Origin: Methanocatella intestini
GTDB lineage: Archaea > Methanobacteriota > Methanobacteria > Methanobacteriales > Methanobacteriaceae
Strand: one strand, 5' to 3'
DNA length: 64,000 bases
NCBI RefSeq assembly: GCF_002252585.1
Contig: NZ_NQLD01000004.1
Below, piece after piece: positions 1 through 8,713 of this stretch (positions are counted from its first letter, which is position 1; every line of letters begins with the position of its first letter). Both the position numbers and the translations under genes were made by a program. The notes beneath the pieces are model-generated. The model was not told where the DNA came from and ran no database searches. It saw nothing but the letters and a program-made list of their open reading frames with translations.

Positions 1-2
1 GT

Positions 3-857
3 CAAAGAATGGAGTTAATGAAACCTCTTGGAGATACTGTTGTTTTATTGCCCTGCAGTATGAAAAAACCTTACTCCAATTCCAAATCCCACCAAAAATT
101 TAGAAAAGTGACAAGATCATTTCAGGAGCTTATAATAACATCACCTTTTGGAATTTGCCCAAGAGAATTAGAAAATACTTTTCCAATTCAGTCATATGAT
201 GTTGCAGTAACCGGTTCATGGTCCCAGGATGAAATAGATGAATCTGGAAAGCTACTTGAAAAATATGTAAAAGGCAAAAATGTCATAGCTAATGTTCATG
301 GAGGCTATGAAGAAGTCTGCAGACAATATCTTGATGAATGTACTTACACTTGTAAAGATGGACGTCCAACTTCACCAGATTCCATTTATAATTTAAGAAT
401 GGAACTTAAAGAACATAAAAGGAACAATAGAAGAGATAAAGTTTTAAATGAACTTAAATCAATAGCTACTTACCAATTTGGAAAAGAGGGAAACAAACTT
501 ATTCCAGATGATGTTAAGACAAAAGGAAGATATCACAGAAAAATAATAAGCAACGGAAAACAGATTGCTTTATTAAATCAGGACACCGGATTGTACAGAC
601 TTAATTTAGCTGGTGGAGAAATATTAAAAGATTTAAACATTAATGTTGTCAACATTGACTTTGATTTGGAAACAAATACAGTATTTGCTCCGGGAATCAG
701 AAAAGCCGATCACAATATCATACCTAATGATGAAGTGGTTGTTGTCAAAGATGATGAAGTCGTAGGTGTCGGAAAGGCAATATTAACCGGCCGTGAAATG
801 GAACAGTGCAATAATGGTATTGGTGTCAAAATAAAACACAGAGTAAAAAACAACTAA
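3..857 (+). CDS. arcS: Archaeosine synthase ArcS, C-terminal part (5' end outside window)
   Basis: The reading frame is open to the left edge, so the N-terminal part lies outside the window. The visible part carries the ArcS signature PCSMKKPYSNSKSH near its start and ends in a PUA-type RNA-binding domain (roughly the last 80 residues, with GIRKADHNIIPNDEVVVV). ArcS acts on preQ0 placed at G15 of tRNA by the archaeal transglycosylase, on the way to archaeosine. The family is normally around twice this length. The signature separates it from the transglycosylase itself, which shares the PUA domain. A YhhQ-type transporter, possibly for the precursor base, lies about 14 kb downstream. An internal ATG at base 9 is not likely to be the true start. 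Confidence 0.85.
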   Translation, partial: QRMELMKPLGDTVVLLPCSMKKPYSNSKSHQKFRKVTRSFQELIITSPFGICPRELENTFPIQSYDVAVTGSWSQDEIDESGKLLEKYVKGKNVIANVHGGYEEVCRQYLDECTYTCKDGRPTSPDSIYNLRMELKEHKRNNRRDKVLNELKSIATYQFGKEGNKLIPDDVKTKGRYHRKIISNGKQIALLNQDTGLYRLNLAGGEILKDLNINVVNIDFDLETNTVFAPGIRKADHNIIPNDEVVVVKDDEVVGVGKAILTGREMEQCNNGIGVKIKHRVKNN

Positions 858-1061
858 AAACTTTTATTTTTGAAAATTTAAATTGAAAGTCTTTTAAAAT
901 TGAAAATGTATTATAAAATTTAGGCATATCAAAAATATATAAATCAACTGCTTAAATTTTCTTATTTTATTGTTAAACAAAGCATAAATCCAAATAATTA
1001 CTTATAAATATAACAAAACCAAATAATATTAACAAGTTCTAAAAATTAGGAGAAAAAAGAT

Positions 1062-1346
1062 ATGTCAGAAGATTTAGTAAATGATATTAAAAATGCTGTT
1101 TCAGTAATTAATGACCCTCATATGGGTGTAAGTATTATAGAAATGGGGATTGTACAAGACATTATTGTCAATGATGATAAAGCAAAATTAATTATCAAAC
1201 CAACAAACCCTGGTTGTATGAGTATTGTCCGTATTGCAGCTGATGCAAAAAATGCGGCTGAAAATGTAGATGGCGTCAACAAAGTTGAAGTTCAAGTTGA
1301 AGGTCATGCTATGGCAGACTCAATTAATGAAATGTTAAACAAATAA
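1062..1346 (+). CDS. MIP18/DUF59 family metal-sulfur cluster assembly protein
   Basis: This 94-residue protein matches the DUF59/MIP18 (PaaD/SufT-like) fold over its whole length, with the family's conserved cysteine in NPGCMSIVRIA (C52). Family members help assemble or deliver Fe-S clusters. Methanogens have many Fe-S enzymes, which fits, but no suf or isc partner gene adjoins it. The ATG has a clear ribosome binding site, AGGAG, about 9 bases upstream. The gene stands alone between the arcS end and tRNA-Ile. The specific client is unknown. Confidence 0.8.
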   Translation: MSEDLVNDIKNAVSVINDPHMGVSIIEMGIVQDIIVNDDKAKLIIKPTNPGCMSIVRIAADAKNAAENVDGVNKVEVQVEGHAMADSINEMLNK

Positions 1347-1366
1347 TCAGTGAAAAAACTAGAATA

Positions 1367-1385
1367 ACCGAAAAGGTTATATATA
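1367..1385 (+). promoter_or_regulatory. Archaeal BRE/TATA promoter of tRNA-Ile
   Basis: A purine-rich BRE (ACCGAAAA) runs directly into TTATATATA. The expected start of transcription is about 25 bases downstream, near 1410, giving a short 5' leader before the tRNA at 1437. Confidence 0.7.
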
Positions 1386-1436
1386 GTAACAATCATAAGT
1401 ATAAGTGTTGCTTACATCCTAGCGACACATTATCAT

Positions 1437-1511
1437 AGGCTAGTGGCACAGCTTGGTTAGCGCGCTCGGCTGATAACCGGGAGGTCATGGGTTCGAATCC
1501 CATCTAGCCTA
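1437..1511 (+). tRNA. tRNA-Ile (GAT anticodon)
   Basis: The gene forms a full cloverleaf. The acceptor stem AGGCTAG pairs with CTAGCCT and is followed by discriminator A. The anticodon loop CTGATAA sits between CTCGG and CCGGG, and the T arm has the standard GGTTCGAATCC. No intron is seen, and CCA is not encoded. The anticodon GAT reads isoleucine AUC/AUU. Confidence 0.95.
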
Positions 1512-1626
1512 CTTTAAAACTATTTTTACTAACAAACTTTTACCTATAATTTAAAATACTAATTTTTATATACTAATTCTAACTAAAAATTACATCAATG
1601 TACAAAAAGTTGGAATGATGATTAAA

Positions 1627-2130
1627 ATGTGGGAAAAGATTAACGAAAAATTCAAAAAATATCCGGCACGTATGAAAGTAGCTGAAAAAATGATTGAATT
1701 AGGATTATCTCTAAACAATAACGGGAAAATATATTGTGGTAATCTTAAAATAAGTGATAAATCACTAGCTATTGCTGCAAATGTTGATAGACGAGCTATT
1801 AAATCAACAATTGAAATAATTCAAAATGATGAGGATCTCTTTAATATCTTCAACAATGTTTTACCTGCTGGAACTCTTTTAAAAAACATAGCTAAAAATT
1901 TGAATCTTGGAGTTATTGAAATAGAAGTTGGAGCGCAAAACGAAGGGATGCTGGCTGCAATTACAAAAATAATTTCAAAAAAAGGTATAAACATAAGACA
2001 GGCTTATGCTGAAGATAATGAACTTGAAGAAAATCCAATTCTTACAGTAATTACAGAAAATCCAATAGATAATGATTTAATAAGTGAATTTCTAAAAATA
2101 AAAGGAGTAAATAGAGTATCAATTTATTGA
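1627..2130 (+). CDS. ACT-domain regulator of amino acid metabolism
   Basis: The protein has an N-terminal helical DNA-binding-like region (roughly residues 25-75, with ISDKSLAIAANVDRRAIKST resembling a helix-turn-helix) and a C-terminal ACT domain (about residues 95-165, EGMLAAITKIISKKGINIRQ). This is the architecture of the archaeal 'regulator of amino acid metabolism' family (COG2150 type), in which the ACT domain would sense an amino acid. Three in-frame ATGs lie within 12 bases (1615, 1618, 1627). The last is preferred because ATGATT upstream of it resembles the GGTGAT ribosome binding site used elsewhere here. The 3' end overlaps hypC tail-to-tail by 7 bp. The ligand and targets are unknown. 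Confidence 0.75.
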   Translation: MWEKINEKFKKYPARMKVAEKMIELGLSLNNNGKIYCGNLKISDKSLAIAANVDRRAIKSTIEIIQNDEDLFNIFNNVLPAGTLLKNIAKNLNLGVIEIEVGAQNEGMLAAITKIISKKGINIRQAYAEDNELEENPILTVITENPIDNDLISEFLKIKGVNRVSIY

Positions 2131-2399
2131 TTTAAATCAGCCATTCTAGCTTTTTCCATTTCTCTATCTTCTTCTTCAAGAACTTCTAAAAGTTCTTCCC
2201 AAGCTTCTAAAGATTCTTTAGCTGCTTCTTCAGATAGTTTTTCTATTGCATAACCAGCATGAATAAGTACATAATCACCAATCTCAACATCTGGCAAGAG
2301 ATTAATTTTTGCTTCCTGTCTTACTCCTCCGAAATCTGCAAATAAACTTTCTTTTTCTCTGTTGATTTCAACAACCTTAGCAGGTGCTGCAATACACAT
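2124..2399 (-). CDS. hypC: Hydrogenase maturation chaperone HypC/HupF
   Basis: The protein begins MCIAAPAKVVEI, the diagnostic HypC start with the essential Cys2, and continues with the HypC/HupF barrel (FADFGGVRQEAKINLLPDVEIGDYVLIHAG at residues 21-50). HypC works with HypD in building and delivering the Fe(CN)2CO group to [NiFe]-hydrogenases. Methanogens growing on H2 need this for several hydrogenases. The C-terminal tail of about 20 residues is acidic and helical. An AGGGAG ribosome binding site precedes the ATG. It is alone, with no other hyp gene nearby. Confidence 0.95.
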   Translation of the reverse strand: MCIAAPAKVVEINREKESLFADFGGVRQEAKINLLPDVEIGDYVLIHAGYAIEKLSEEAAKESLEAWEELLEVLEEEDREMEKARMADLNQ

Positions 2400-2491
2400 A
2401 ATTTTCTCCCTCTTGTAAAATTAATTCAAAAATATAATATATTATCTATAATAAATTAAACCTATATATAATTATCTATGAGGTTGTATAA

Positions 2492-3793
2492 ATGAAAAAT
2501 ATTGTTATCGGTTCTGGACCTGCAGGAAGATTAGGGTCTTTAGAACTCGGAAAACTAGGTAAAGAAGTTACTTTAATTGAAAAAAATCACATAGCAGGAA
2601 CCTGTCTAAATGAAGGTTGTATGGTTATATGTGCATTAACAGACATTACCAAATTTATTGAAAGCAACAACAGGTTCAACAGCTACGGATTCATTAAAAG
2701 TCAGCTAGATATTTCATATGAAAAAATAGTAGAAAAAATCACTGAAACTCAAAAGGCACTTAGAAAAATAAATGAAGAAGAAAATGAAAGTGCTGGAAAC
2801 AATATAGTTTATGGTGAAGCTGAAATTAACGGCAATCAAATTGAAGTAAATGGAGAGTCCTTTGACTGGGATAACCTATTAATAGCTACCGGTGCACGTC
2901 CTTTCATCCCAGACATTCCAGGCAGCCAATACGGTTTAACTAACAGAGATATTCTAAAAATAGATAAGGTTCCTGAAAAATTAAATATTATAGGTGGAGG
3001 AATCATAGCTGTTGAAGTAGCCAATATTTACTCAACACTTGGAAGTGAAGTTAACATAATAGCCAGATCCGAAGCATTGAAGGAAATTGACAGTGATGTC
3101 AAAGATTATATTTTTAAAAATCTGCTTTCCAAAATAAATCTTATAGAAGACATCGAAATTGTCGAATGTGAGAAAAATAAAGTAATTACCAATAAAAATG
3201 AAGAACTGGAAGGAGTTCCTTTTTTTGCAACAGGAAGAGTGCCGAATTCAGAAATAGCTAAAGATATTGTTGAGTTAAATCAGGACAATACCATAAAAGT
3301 TAATGAAATGATGGAAACTAATGTGGAACACATATATGCAGCAGGTGATGTTACTGGAGGATATCAATTAACACCAGTAGCTAGAATGGAAGGTATAACA
3401 GCTGCAAGGAATATGGCCAACTACCCGAATAAAGTTGTTTACCATGAGATTCCACAAACCTTAAGTTTGAACACTGAAGTAAGTTTTGTTGAAGATGAAA
3501 AAAATAACTGTTCTGATGAAAATAAAGTTGATATCGGAATCCCCGGAATAGCAGGACCCGGGGCGTTTTGGAAAATATTAAGTGGAGATACAGGTTATAC
3601 AAAAATATCTTTTGATAAAAAGCAAAACAAAATTAAAAAAATAACTTCCATATCACCGTCTTCAGTCAGTGATGTTGCATATTTATCTTATTTAATGAGA
3701 ATAAACTCACCATTAGATGCATATGGAGACTTTTTAGAAATACATCCTTCAACAGATGCAAATTATAAAATTATAAAAAATATGTGGTTGTAA
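2492..3793 (+). CDS. Dihydrolipoamide-dehydrogenase-like FAD/NAD disulfide oxidoreductase
   Basis: This is a class I pyridine nucleotide-disulfide oxidoreductase. It has an N-terminal FAD-binding GSGPAG (residues 7-12), a redox-active CLNEGC (C38 and C43), a central NAD-binding IIGGGIIAVEVA, a second FAD motif YAAGDVTGG, and a C-terminal dimerisation domain ending near EIHPSTDA. In dihydrolipoamide dehydrogenases the C-terminal His-Pro is followed by a glutamate that activates the histidine. Here the region reads HPSTDANY, so the exact catalytic dyad is uncertain. No 2-oxoacid dehydrogenase genes adjoin, so the disulfide substrate is unknown. It faces the MurG-like gene tail-to-tail, with 2 bp between them. 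Confidence 0.8.
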   Translation: MKNIVIGSGPAGRLGSLELGKLGKEVTLIEKNHIAGTCLNEGCMVICALTDITKFIESNNRFNSYGFIKSQLDISYEKIVEKITETQKALRKINEEENESAGNNIVYGEAEINGNQIEVNGESFDWDNLLIATGARPFIPDIPGSQYGLTNRDILKIDKVPEKLNIIGGGIIAVEVANIYSTLGSEVNIIARSEALKEIDSDVKDYIFKNLLSKINLIEDIEIVECEKNKVITNKNEELEGVPFFATGRVPNSEIAKDIVELNQDNTIKVNEMMETNVEHIYAAGDVTGGYQLTPVARMEGITAARNMANYPNKVVYHEIPQTLSLNTEVSFVEDEKNNCSDENKVDIGIPGIAGPGAFWKILSGDTGYTKISFDKKQNKIKKITSISPSSVSDVAYLSYLMRINSPLDAYGDFLEIHPSTDANYKIIKNMWL

Positions 3794-3795
3794 AT

Positions 3796-4842
3796 TTATT
3801 TAACCACATCAATTATTTTTTGAGCTAAATTAGATTTAGTTTCTAAAGATTCTTTAGCATACTTAACAGCATTCTTTTTAAGTTCATCAAACTCATCAAA
3901 TGCCTTGAATATATTGTCATTTAAATTATCAATGTCAGACTCTATAATAGCTCCCTTAAATACACCTGCCATATTATGATATCTTCCCCATTTTACTTTT
4001 GTCAGTGTTACAATAGGAAGTTTGGAAGCTATTGTTTCTTCAAGTAATACTCCATCATCAGTTAAAACAGCTAAATCAATATAAGTAAGTAAATGACTCA
4101 TCCAGTCAATGTAACCTAAATAAATTACATTATCATTTAAATCATCCAGATAATCTTCTTTTAAAGGCAAACCAACCAATAATATATTGTATTCATCAGT
4201 AATTTTAGCAAAATTATTAGCTCCATTTATTATTCCTTTAAATATTGAAGATCCTGAAGAAAACAATATTGTTTTTTTATTTTCATCGAATTTTGGAGAT
4301 TCTTTTAATTTTTCAAGAGCGATTTTGTAATCACCATTACCGACACCTTCACTTAAAGGATATAAAGTATGTTCTATATTCTTTGGAAGTTGTTCAGGTA
4401 AGAAATATTTCATTTCCGGCAATGAATAACATTGATTAAATTTAGGACATATTTTAGAATCTAAAGGAGTGGATATTATTGATATTCCGGGTTTACCTGC
4501 TAATTTAGCACCAACAGAACCTACAATAGCTCCTCCACCAATAACCCCTACAACAAAATCAACATTTAGTTTTTTAATAAGACTCCTTGCTTTAAATGTT
4601 GCAGTTAACATTTTAAATGCTGCTTTAATAGAAGAAGCTTTTGTTGCAGCATGACCTCCAGCTTGGGGAATTTTTATTTTATGCCATGTCCTGCCTTTTT
4701 TCTTAAATAACAAACCTGGTGCAGATTCATCTAATGCGATTTCACATTGAACTCCTTTAGCTTCAAGACCTTCAATTATATTATATGCTATAACTGAATC
4801 GCCGCCAAGTCCCCTACCTGTAATTACAATTAACGCTTTCAT
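3796..4842 (-). CDS. MurG-like glycosyltransferase, probable pseudomurein precursor synthesis
   Basis: A 348-residue protein with a two-domain GT-B look: an N-terminal glycine-rich start (VITGRGLGGDSVIAYNII), a central GVIGGGAIVGSVGAKLAGKP and a C-terminal domain with TDDGVLLEETIASKLPIV, resembling the nucleotide-sugar end of MurG/GT28 enzymes. It lies 6 bp downstream of a MraY-like gene. In bacteria, MraY and MurG make lipids I and II. Pseudomurein methanogens carry homologues of both, so a role adding the second sugar to the lipid-linked precursor is likely. That role comes from family and context; the donor sugar is not shown by the sequence. Confidence 0.65.
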   Translation of the reverse strand: MKALIVITGRGLGGDSVIAYNIIEGLEAKGVQCEIALDESAPGLLFKKKGRTWHKIKIPQAGGHAATKASSIKAAFKMLTATFKARSLIKKLNVDFVVGVIGGGAIVGSVGAKLAGKPGISIISTPLDSKICPKFNQCYSLPEMKYFLPEQLPKNIEHTLYPLSEGVGNGDYKIALEKLKESPKFDENKKTILFSSGSSIFKGIINGANNFAKITDEYNILLVGLPLKEDYLDDLNDNVIYLGYIDWMSHLLTYIDLAVLTDDGVLLEETIASKLPIVTLTKVKWGRYHNMAGVFKGAIIESDIDNLNDNIFKAFDEFDELKKNAVKYAKESLETKSNLAQKIIDVVK

Positions 4843-4848
4843 GATATT

Positions 4849-5811
4849 TTAACTCCCATCAAGTCTTACTTTATATGCATTGTTCTGTTCATTACTGCCA
4901 TGAGTTGGAGCATAAGGATTATAAAGAAGTCTTCTAAATCCTAATTTTATTAAAAATGGATTTTCTACATCATACTGTTTTGTTTTTAATATAATTCTTC
5001 TAAATAAATCTCCCAATCCTCCACCAGTTAAAACATCCATGAAAAAATCTCCAAATGTTGGATTTAAAATGCCCAATCTTTGATTGAAAAATATTTTAAG
5101 GGTACTTCTTCTAACAAATGCTGTAAGGCATACAGTCACAAAAGATAAAACAATTAACCACCAGAATCCTCCAATCAAATAGAAACAAATTCCTAATGCT
5201 ATTGCAAATGAATGATTTCCAACTTCCCCCAACATGATTTTTCCAGCAAAATCCAATGGAGAATATGCTATACAAACAATTATCAATAATAATGGAGTAT
5301 AAATAGCAGGTAATTCTGAAACTTGTGGAGATCCGGCAATCAGCATACATATTATAGTTACAACAGACATAATAACTGTAACCATACAGGTTGATCCCGG
5401 CTGCATATCAGAAATGTTAATTGGCTGTACCAATAATGCAATGAATATTGAAGATATTCCAAATCCAAAATAGAATCCTGCAATCATAACAAAAAGCATT
5501 CCTACGCCTCTGGAAATTTGACCCCATTCAATACCAATTGGAGAAGGAGTTCTTCCTAAAACATCATCAAAAAATGCAAAAAGACCCATAATTAAAACTA
5601 ATGTATTATATTTCGGTAAGAAAAAGAAACACAGTATAATAAATGGAACTAAACCTATAGCTCGAGGAATTCCACCACGTACATTTGGATATAAGTTACC
5701 CAAATAACCTTTTTTACCAAAAAAGCGAAATACCATATTTAAAACCAGCGAACCTACAGCTGATAAAATAAATACAATAATAAATGCTTCAATCATACCT
5801 GTATACAACAT
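4849..5811 (-). CDS. MraY-like polyprenyl-phosphate sugar-phosphate transferase (pseudomurein)
   Basis: A polytopic membrane protein of about ten hydrophobic segments with the MraY/WecA-type aspartate pair in FAFFDDVLGR and the later GEVGNHSFAIALG loop, equivalent to the GDVGS motif of the family. Such enzymes transfer a phospho-sugar(-peptide) to undecaprenyl-type phosphate. With the adjacent MurG-like gene, this suggests the first membrane step of pseudomurein synthesis. The start is placed at the ATG at 5811. An in-frame GTG nine bases upstream is part of the GTGAT ribosome binding site. The cytoplasmic C-terminal tail (PYAPTHGSNEQNN) is not typical of bacterial MraY. Confidence 0.75.
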   Translation of the reverse strand: MLYTGMIEAFIIVFILSAVGSLVLNMVFRFFGKKGYLGNLYPNVRGGIPRAIGLVPFIILCFFFLPKYNTLVLIMGLFAFFDDVLGRTPSPIGIEWGQISRGVGMLFVMIAGFYFGFGISSIFIALLVQPINISDMQPGSTCMVTVIMSVVTIICMLIAGSPQVSELPAIYTPLLLIIVCIAYSPLDFAGKIMLGEVGNHSFAIALGICFYLIGGFWWLIVLSFVTVCLTAFVRRSTLKIFFNQRLGILNPTFGDFFMDVLTGGGLGDLFRRIILKTKQYDVENPFLIKLGFRRLLYNPYAPTHGSNEQNNAYKVRLDGS

Positions 5812-5914
5812 GTTAATCACAGTTTTTCAATTAAAAATGTAGCCAATTTTTAATATTGTTACTAGTTATAACTTATAATAATTAATATTATATAAATCTT
5901 ATTTAAAAAAGAAA

Positions 5915-6976
5915 TTAAGCTATTTCATATCTTAAAATAGCTGCCATACTTCCCAAACCCTTAAGTTGCTCTCCACCTTCATGCTGGCTACTGATAACCA
6001 TCACTTCACCATTCATATTTTCAACCATGTCCATTAAATTTCCCATGTCATTATTGGCTACTGCAGAATCCAATATTAATAATTGTTTAACTGCACCAAG
6101 GTTTATTGCTTTAACAGTTTCTTTTTCACCATAAGCCACCTTAGATGAATTTTTACCAATTTCTTCAAGAAGATGGTTAATAGCAACCATTTCACTAGCT
6201 ACCCTATTTTCCACAGTTAATTTCTCAACTGTTCCTTTTTTAAGAACTTCATGAATTCCAACTCTTCCTCCAGAACCAGTACTTTCAATAACAGCCTTAG
6301 CAGCCAGATCCTTATGTTTATTTTTAATATAATCATAAAAATCATTTTTAACAAAACCCGGCCCTGCAACTACAATATTTTGAATATCATTGAATTTGTT
6401 AACTGATTCAATGACTTTTTCATAAAATTGAGCAATTGCTTTTGAGCGATTTTTATCCACAATACGTTTTCCTGAAACTGCACCTTTAATCGGACCGTAA
6501 TATTCAATACCGAATTGTCTCATTAAACCTAAAGTAGCTGTGTCATCTTCTAAAAGAACAATAATTGCAGCTAATTTTTTAGATGCTTCAATAGCCTGAT
6601 TAAGTCTTTTTAATGCCCAATTCGCCCATCTTTCTTTTTTAATGGTTATTGGAGTGTTGAGTTTAACTTCAACTGTATGGTGTGAACCTAAAGGAATAAG
6701 GTCTTCCGGACCTTTTGTAATTACCCCAGTAAACCTTAATTTTCCAGTAAAAATATGAAAAGTAATATTTTCAACATCAATTCTTAAAGTGAATGTTTTT
6801 TTAACTCCCCTATCACTTCTTAACTTATCTCCGGTATTGTCCTGAATACGTCGGGTAGTTTTAGAGGATATGCTGTCTCCAACTTCTACAATATGAGATA
6901 AATGCCATAAATCATCAAGGGTTTCTGGAACTAATGTTACAATTCCTTCTTTTTTATCTTGTTTTACAATTTTCAT
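5915..6976 (-). CDS. pelA: mRNA surveillance protein pelota
   Basis: At 353 residues this is full length for archaeal pelota (Dom34). It starts MKIVKQDKKEGIVTLVPETL, the Sm-like first domain, followed by the two eRF1-like domains; the middle one contains IVVAGPGFVKNDFYDYI. Pelota enters stalled ribosomes in place of eRF1 and works with an EF1A-type GTPase and ABCE1 to free them. The GGQ motif of eRF1 is absent, as expected. It is upstream of and on the same strand as the MraY/MurG-like pair, but a gap of about 100 bp suggests separate control. Confidence 0.95.
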   Translation of the reverse strand: MKIVKQDKKEGIVTLVPETLDDLWHLSHIVEVGDSISSKTTRRIQDNTGDKLRSDRGVKKTFTLRIDVENITFHIFTGKLRFTGVITKGPEDLIPLGSHHTVEVKLNTPITIKKERWANWALKRLNQAIEASKKLAAIIVLLEDDTATLGLMRQFGIEYYGPIKGAVSGKRIVDKNRSKAIAQFYEKVIESVNKFNDIQNIVVAGPGFVKNDFYDYIKNKHKDLAAKAVIESTGSGGRVGIHEVLKKGTVEKLTVENRVASEMVAINHLLEEIGKNSSKVAYGEKETVKAINLGAVKQLLILDSAVANNDMGNLMDMVENMNGEVMVISSQHEGGEQLKGLGSMAAILRYEIA

Positions 6977-7031
6977 ATTTTCACATCTTAATTATTTATA
7001 TATCTGATAACTTAAATTATTAATGATTAAA

Positions 7032-8333
7032 ATGAAAGTTGGAATAATAGGTGGAAGTGACGGTTTGGGAAAAACCCTCATTTACTTTTTAAGAGATGAT
7101 TTTGACGTGATCATAAGTGCAAGAGATCACAAGAAAGGAAGAACAATAGCTAATGAATTAGGTATTGAATATATTGAATCAAACACACAGTTAGCTGAAA
7201 TGTGTGATGTGGTAATTGTATCTGTCCCTATTCATTTCACTCCTGACGTTATTCGTGAAGTGGCTCCGTTTATGAGAAAAGAATCCTTAATGGTTGATGT
7301 AACATCCGTTAAAGAAATTCCAAGCCAAACTATGAAAGAATCATTACCTGATGATGTAGAATATCTTCCAACACATCCAATATTTGGTCCGAGAACTACC
7401 GAACTTGATAATCAGGTAATTGTTTTAACTCCTGATAAAAAAGGAAAATGGTTCGACAGAATCTACAGTTATTTAGATAGTAAAAATATGAGAATAATTG
7501 AAACTACTGCTAAAAAACATGATTATATGATGAGTATTGTTCAAGTTTTAACTCATTTTTCATTTATTTCAACTGCATCAGCTATGGAAAAGCTGAAAGT
7601 AGATATTGGAGAAACTGAAGACTTTGAAAGTCCGATTTACAATCTTATGATCGATATGATTGCAAGGATTGTAGCACAAAATCCTTATTTAACCTATTAC
7701 ATCCAATCAATGAATAATAACGGTCCGAAAATAAGAAATACTTTTGCAGAGGCAGTTAACGAACTTAGAGATGTTATAAATAATGGTGATGAAGAAAAAT
7801 TTGTTGATTTAGCCATTAAAGCTACCAAAAATATGGGAGATATCCGAGGAGCATTAGGTAGAAGTGATAAAGCCATTAATTCACTAAATCATGAACATAG
7901 CTTACTAAACCAGTCAATCGGTAAGGAAATTGGCCTGAAACATATTTATTCAGGAAAAATCCATGTGGGAATTTTAGAAAAAGTTGATAAAGATACAGCT
8001 ATCTTAAAAAATGGAAATAAAACTAAAAAATTAGTTGTAGCAAACATTGAAGTTTTAAGTGACAGCGAACTTTATGACTGGAAAGTCAGGAATTTAAATA
8101 ATAAAACCGAATCAATAAGCTGTGTTTTCCCAATACGTGTTGATAAACATGTTATTTTAGATACAATAACTAATTTAGACAATATAATTGATGCAAAAAT
8201 CACGGATATTTATCAGGGTCCTCAAATTAAAAAAGATGATGTCAGTTTAACTTTTGAGGTCACTGGCCTTTACAAAGACAGCATTGAAAATGTTAAATCA
8301 TTGCTAACCGGATTTGGTGGAATCATAAGATAA
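7032..8333 (+). CDS. tyrA: Prephenate dehydrogenase
   Basis: The N-terminal Rossmann domain opens MKVGIIGGSDGLGKTL, and the prephenate-binding motif THPIFGP follows at about residues 115-121. Together they identify TyrA, which converts prephenate plus NAD(P)+ to 4-hydroxyphenylpyruvate for tyrosine synthesis. The helical dimer domain runs to about residue 280. The last 130 or so residues form an extra region with an ACT-like pattern (SCVFPIRVDKHVILDTI), probably for feedback control. The ATG at 7032 is chosen over the one at 7023 because the Rossmann strand starts immediately after it. The gene is preceded by divergent pelA and followed by a hairpin. Confidence 0.9.
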   Translation: MKVGIIGGSDGLGKTLIYFLRDDFDVIISARDHKKGRTIANELGIEYIESNTQLAEMCDVVIVSVPIHFTPDVIREVAPFMRKESLMVDVTSVKEIPSQTMKESLPDDVEYLPTHPIFGPRTTELDNQVIVLTPDKKGKWFDRIYSYLDSKNMRIIETTAKKHDYMMSIVQVLTHFSFISTASAMEKLKVDIGETEDFESPIYNLMIDMIARIVAQNPYLTYYIQSMNNNGPKIRNTFAEAVNELRDVINNGDEEKFVDLAIKATKNMGDIRGALGRSDKAINSLNHEHSLLNQSIGKEIGLKHIYSGKIHVGILEKVDKDTAILKNGNKTKKLVVANIEVLSDSELYDWKVRNLNNKTESISCVFPIRVDKHVILDTITNLDNIIDAKITDIYQGPQIKKDDVSLTFEVTGLYKDSIENVKSLLTGFGGIIR

Positions 8334-8348
8334 ATTAGTTCGTTTGAA

Positions 8349-8380
8349 TGTATACGAAACAAATTCATTATTCGAATACA
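8349..8380 (+). terminator. Hairpin downstream of tyrA
   Basis: TGTATACGAA and TTCGAATACA can pair over 10 bp with one mismatch around a 12-base loop, starting 16 bases after the tyrA stop. A T-rich stretch follows about 10 bases later. A terminator role is inferred from position; a protein-binding dyad is an alternative. Confidence 0.45.
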
Positions 8381-8532
8381 TCTCCAAATTACTTATTTTT
8401 TAAAAATAATATATTATACTTGTTAATTTTAAAAATAAAATTTTAAAAAAAATATATTAAACTATTGAAAATAAATTACTTCTTTTTTAAATAAATCAAA
8501 TACAATAATCAATTTTATGTTTTACACTTGAA

Positions 8533-8548
8533 CCGAAAGCTTTATATA
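8533..8548 (+). promoter_or_regulatory. Strong archaeal promoter of cdc48
   Basis: CCGAAAG (BRE) followed by TTTATATA matches the best archaeal promoter pattern. Start of transcription is expected near 8572, which leaves an unusually long AT-rich leader of about 140 bases before the AAGGAGATGATA ribosome binding region and the ATG at 8714. Apart from this promoter and the tyrA hairpin, nothing else was identified in the 380-bp gap. Confidence 0.7.
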
Positions 8549-8713
8549 GTAATACATATCAATATATAATTGTTTCTAAGAAAAGAAACATAAAATAAGC
8601 AAAAAGAAAATTATTATATTATTTTTATTATTTAGTGAATTTAAAGGAATTTATCCTAAGCATGTAGTTTTTTAAAGCTATATAATGCGCCATTTAAAAA
8701 AGGAGATGATAAT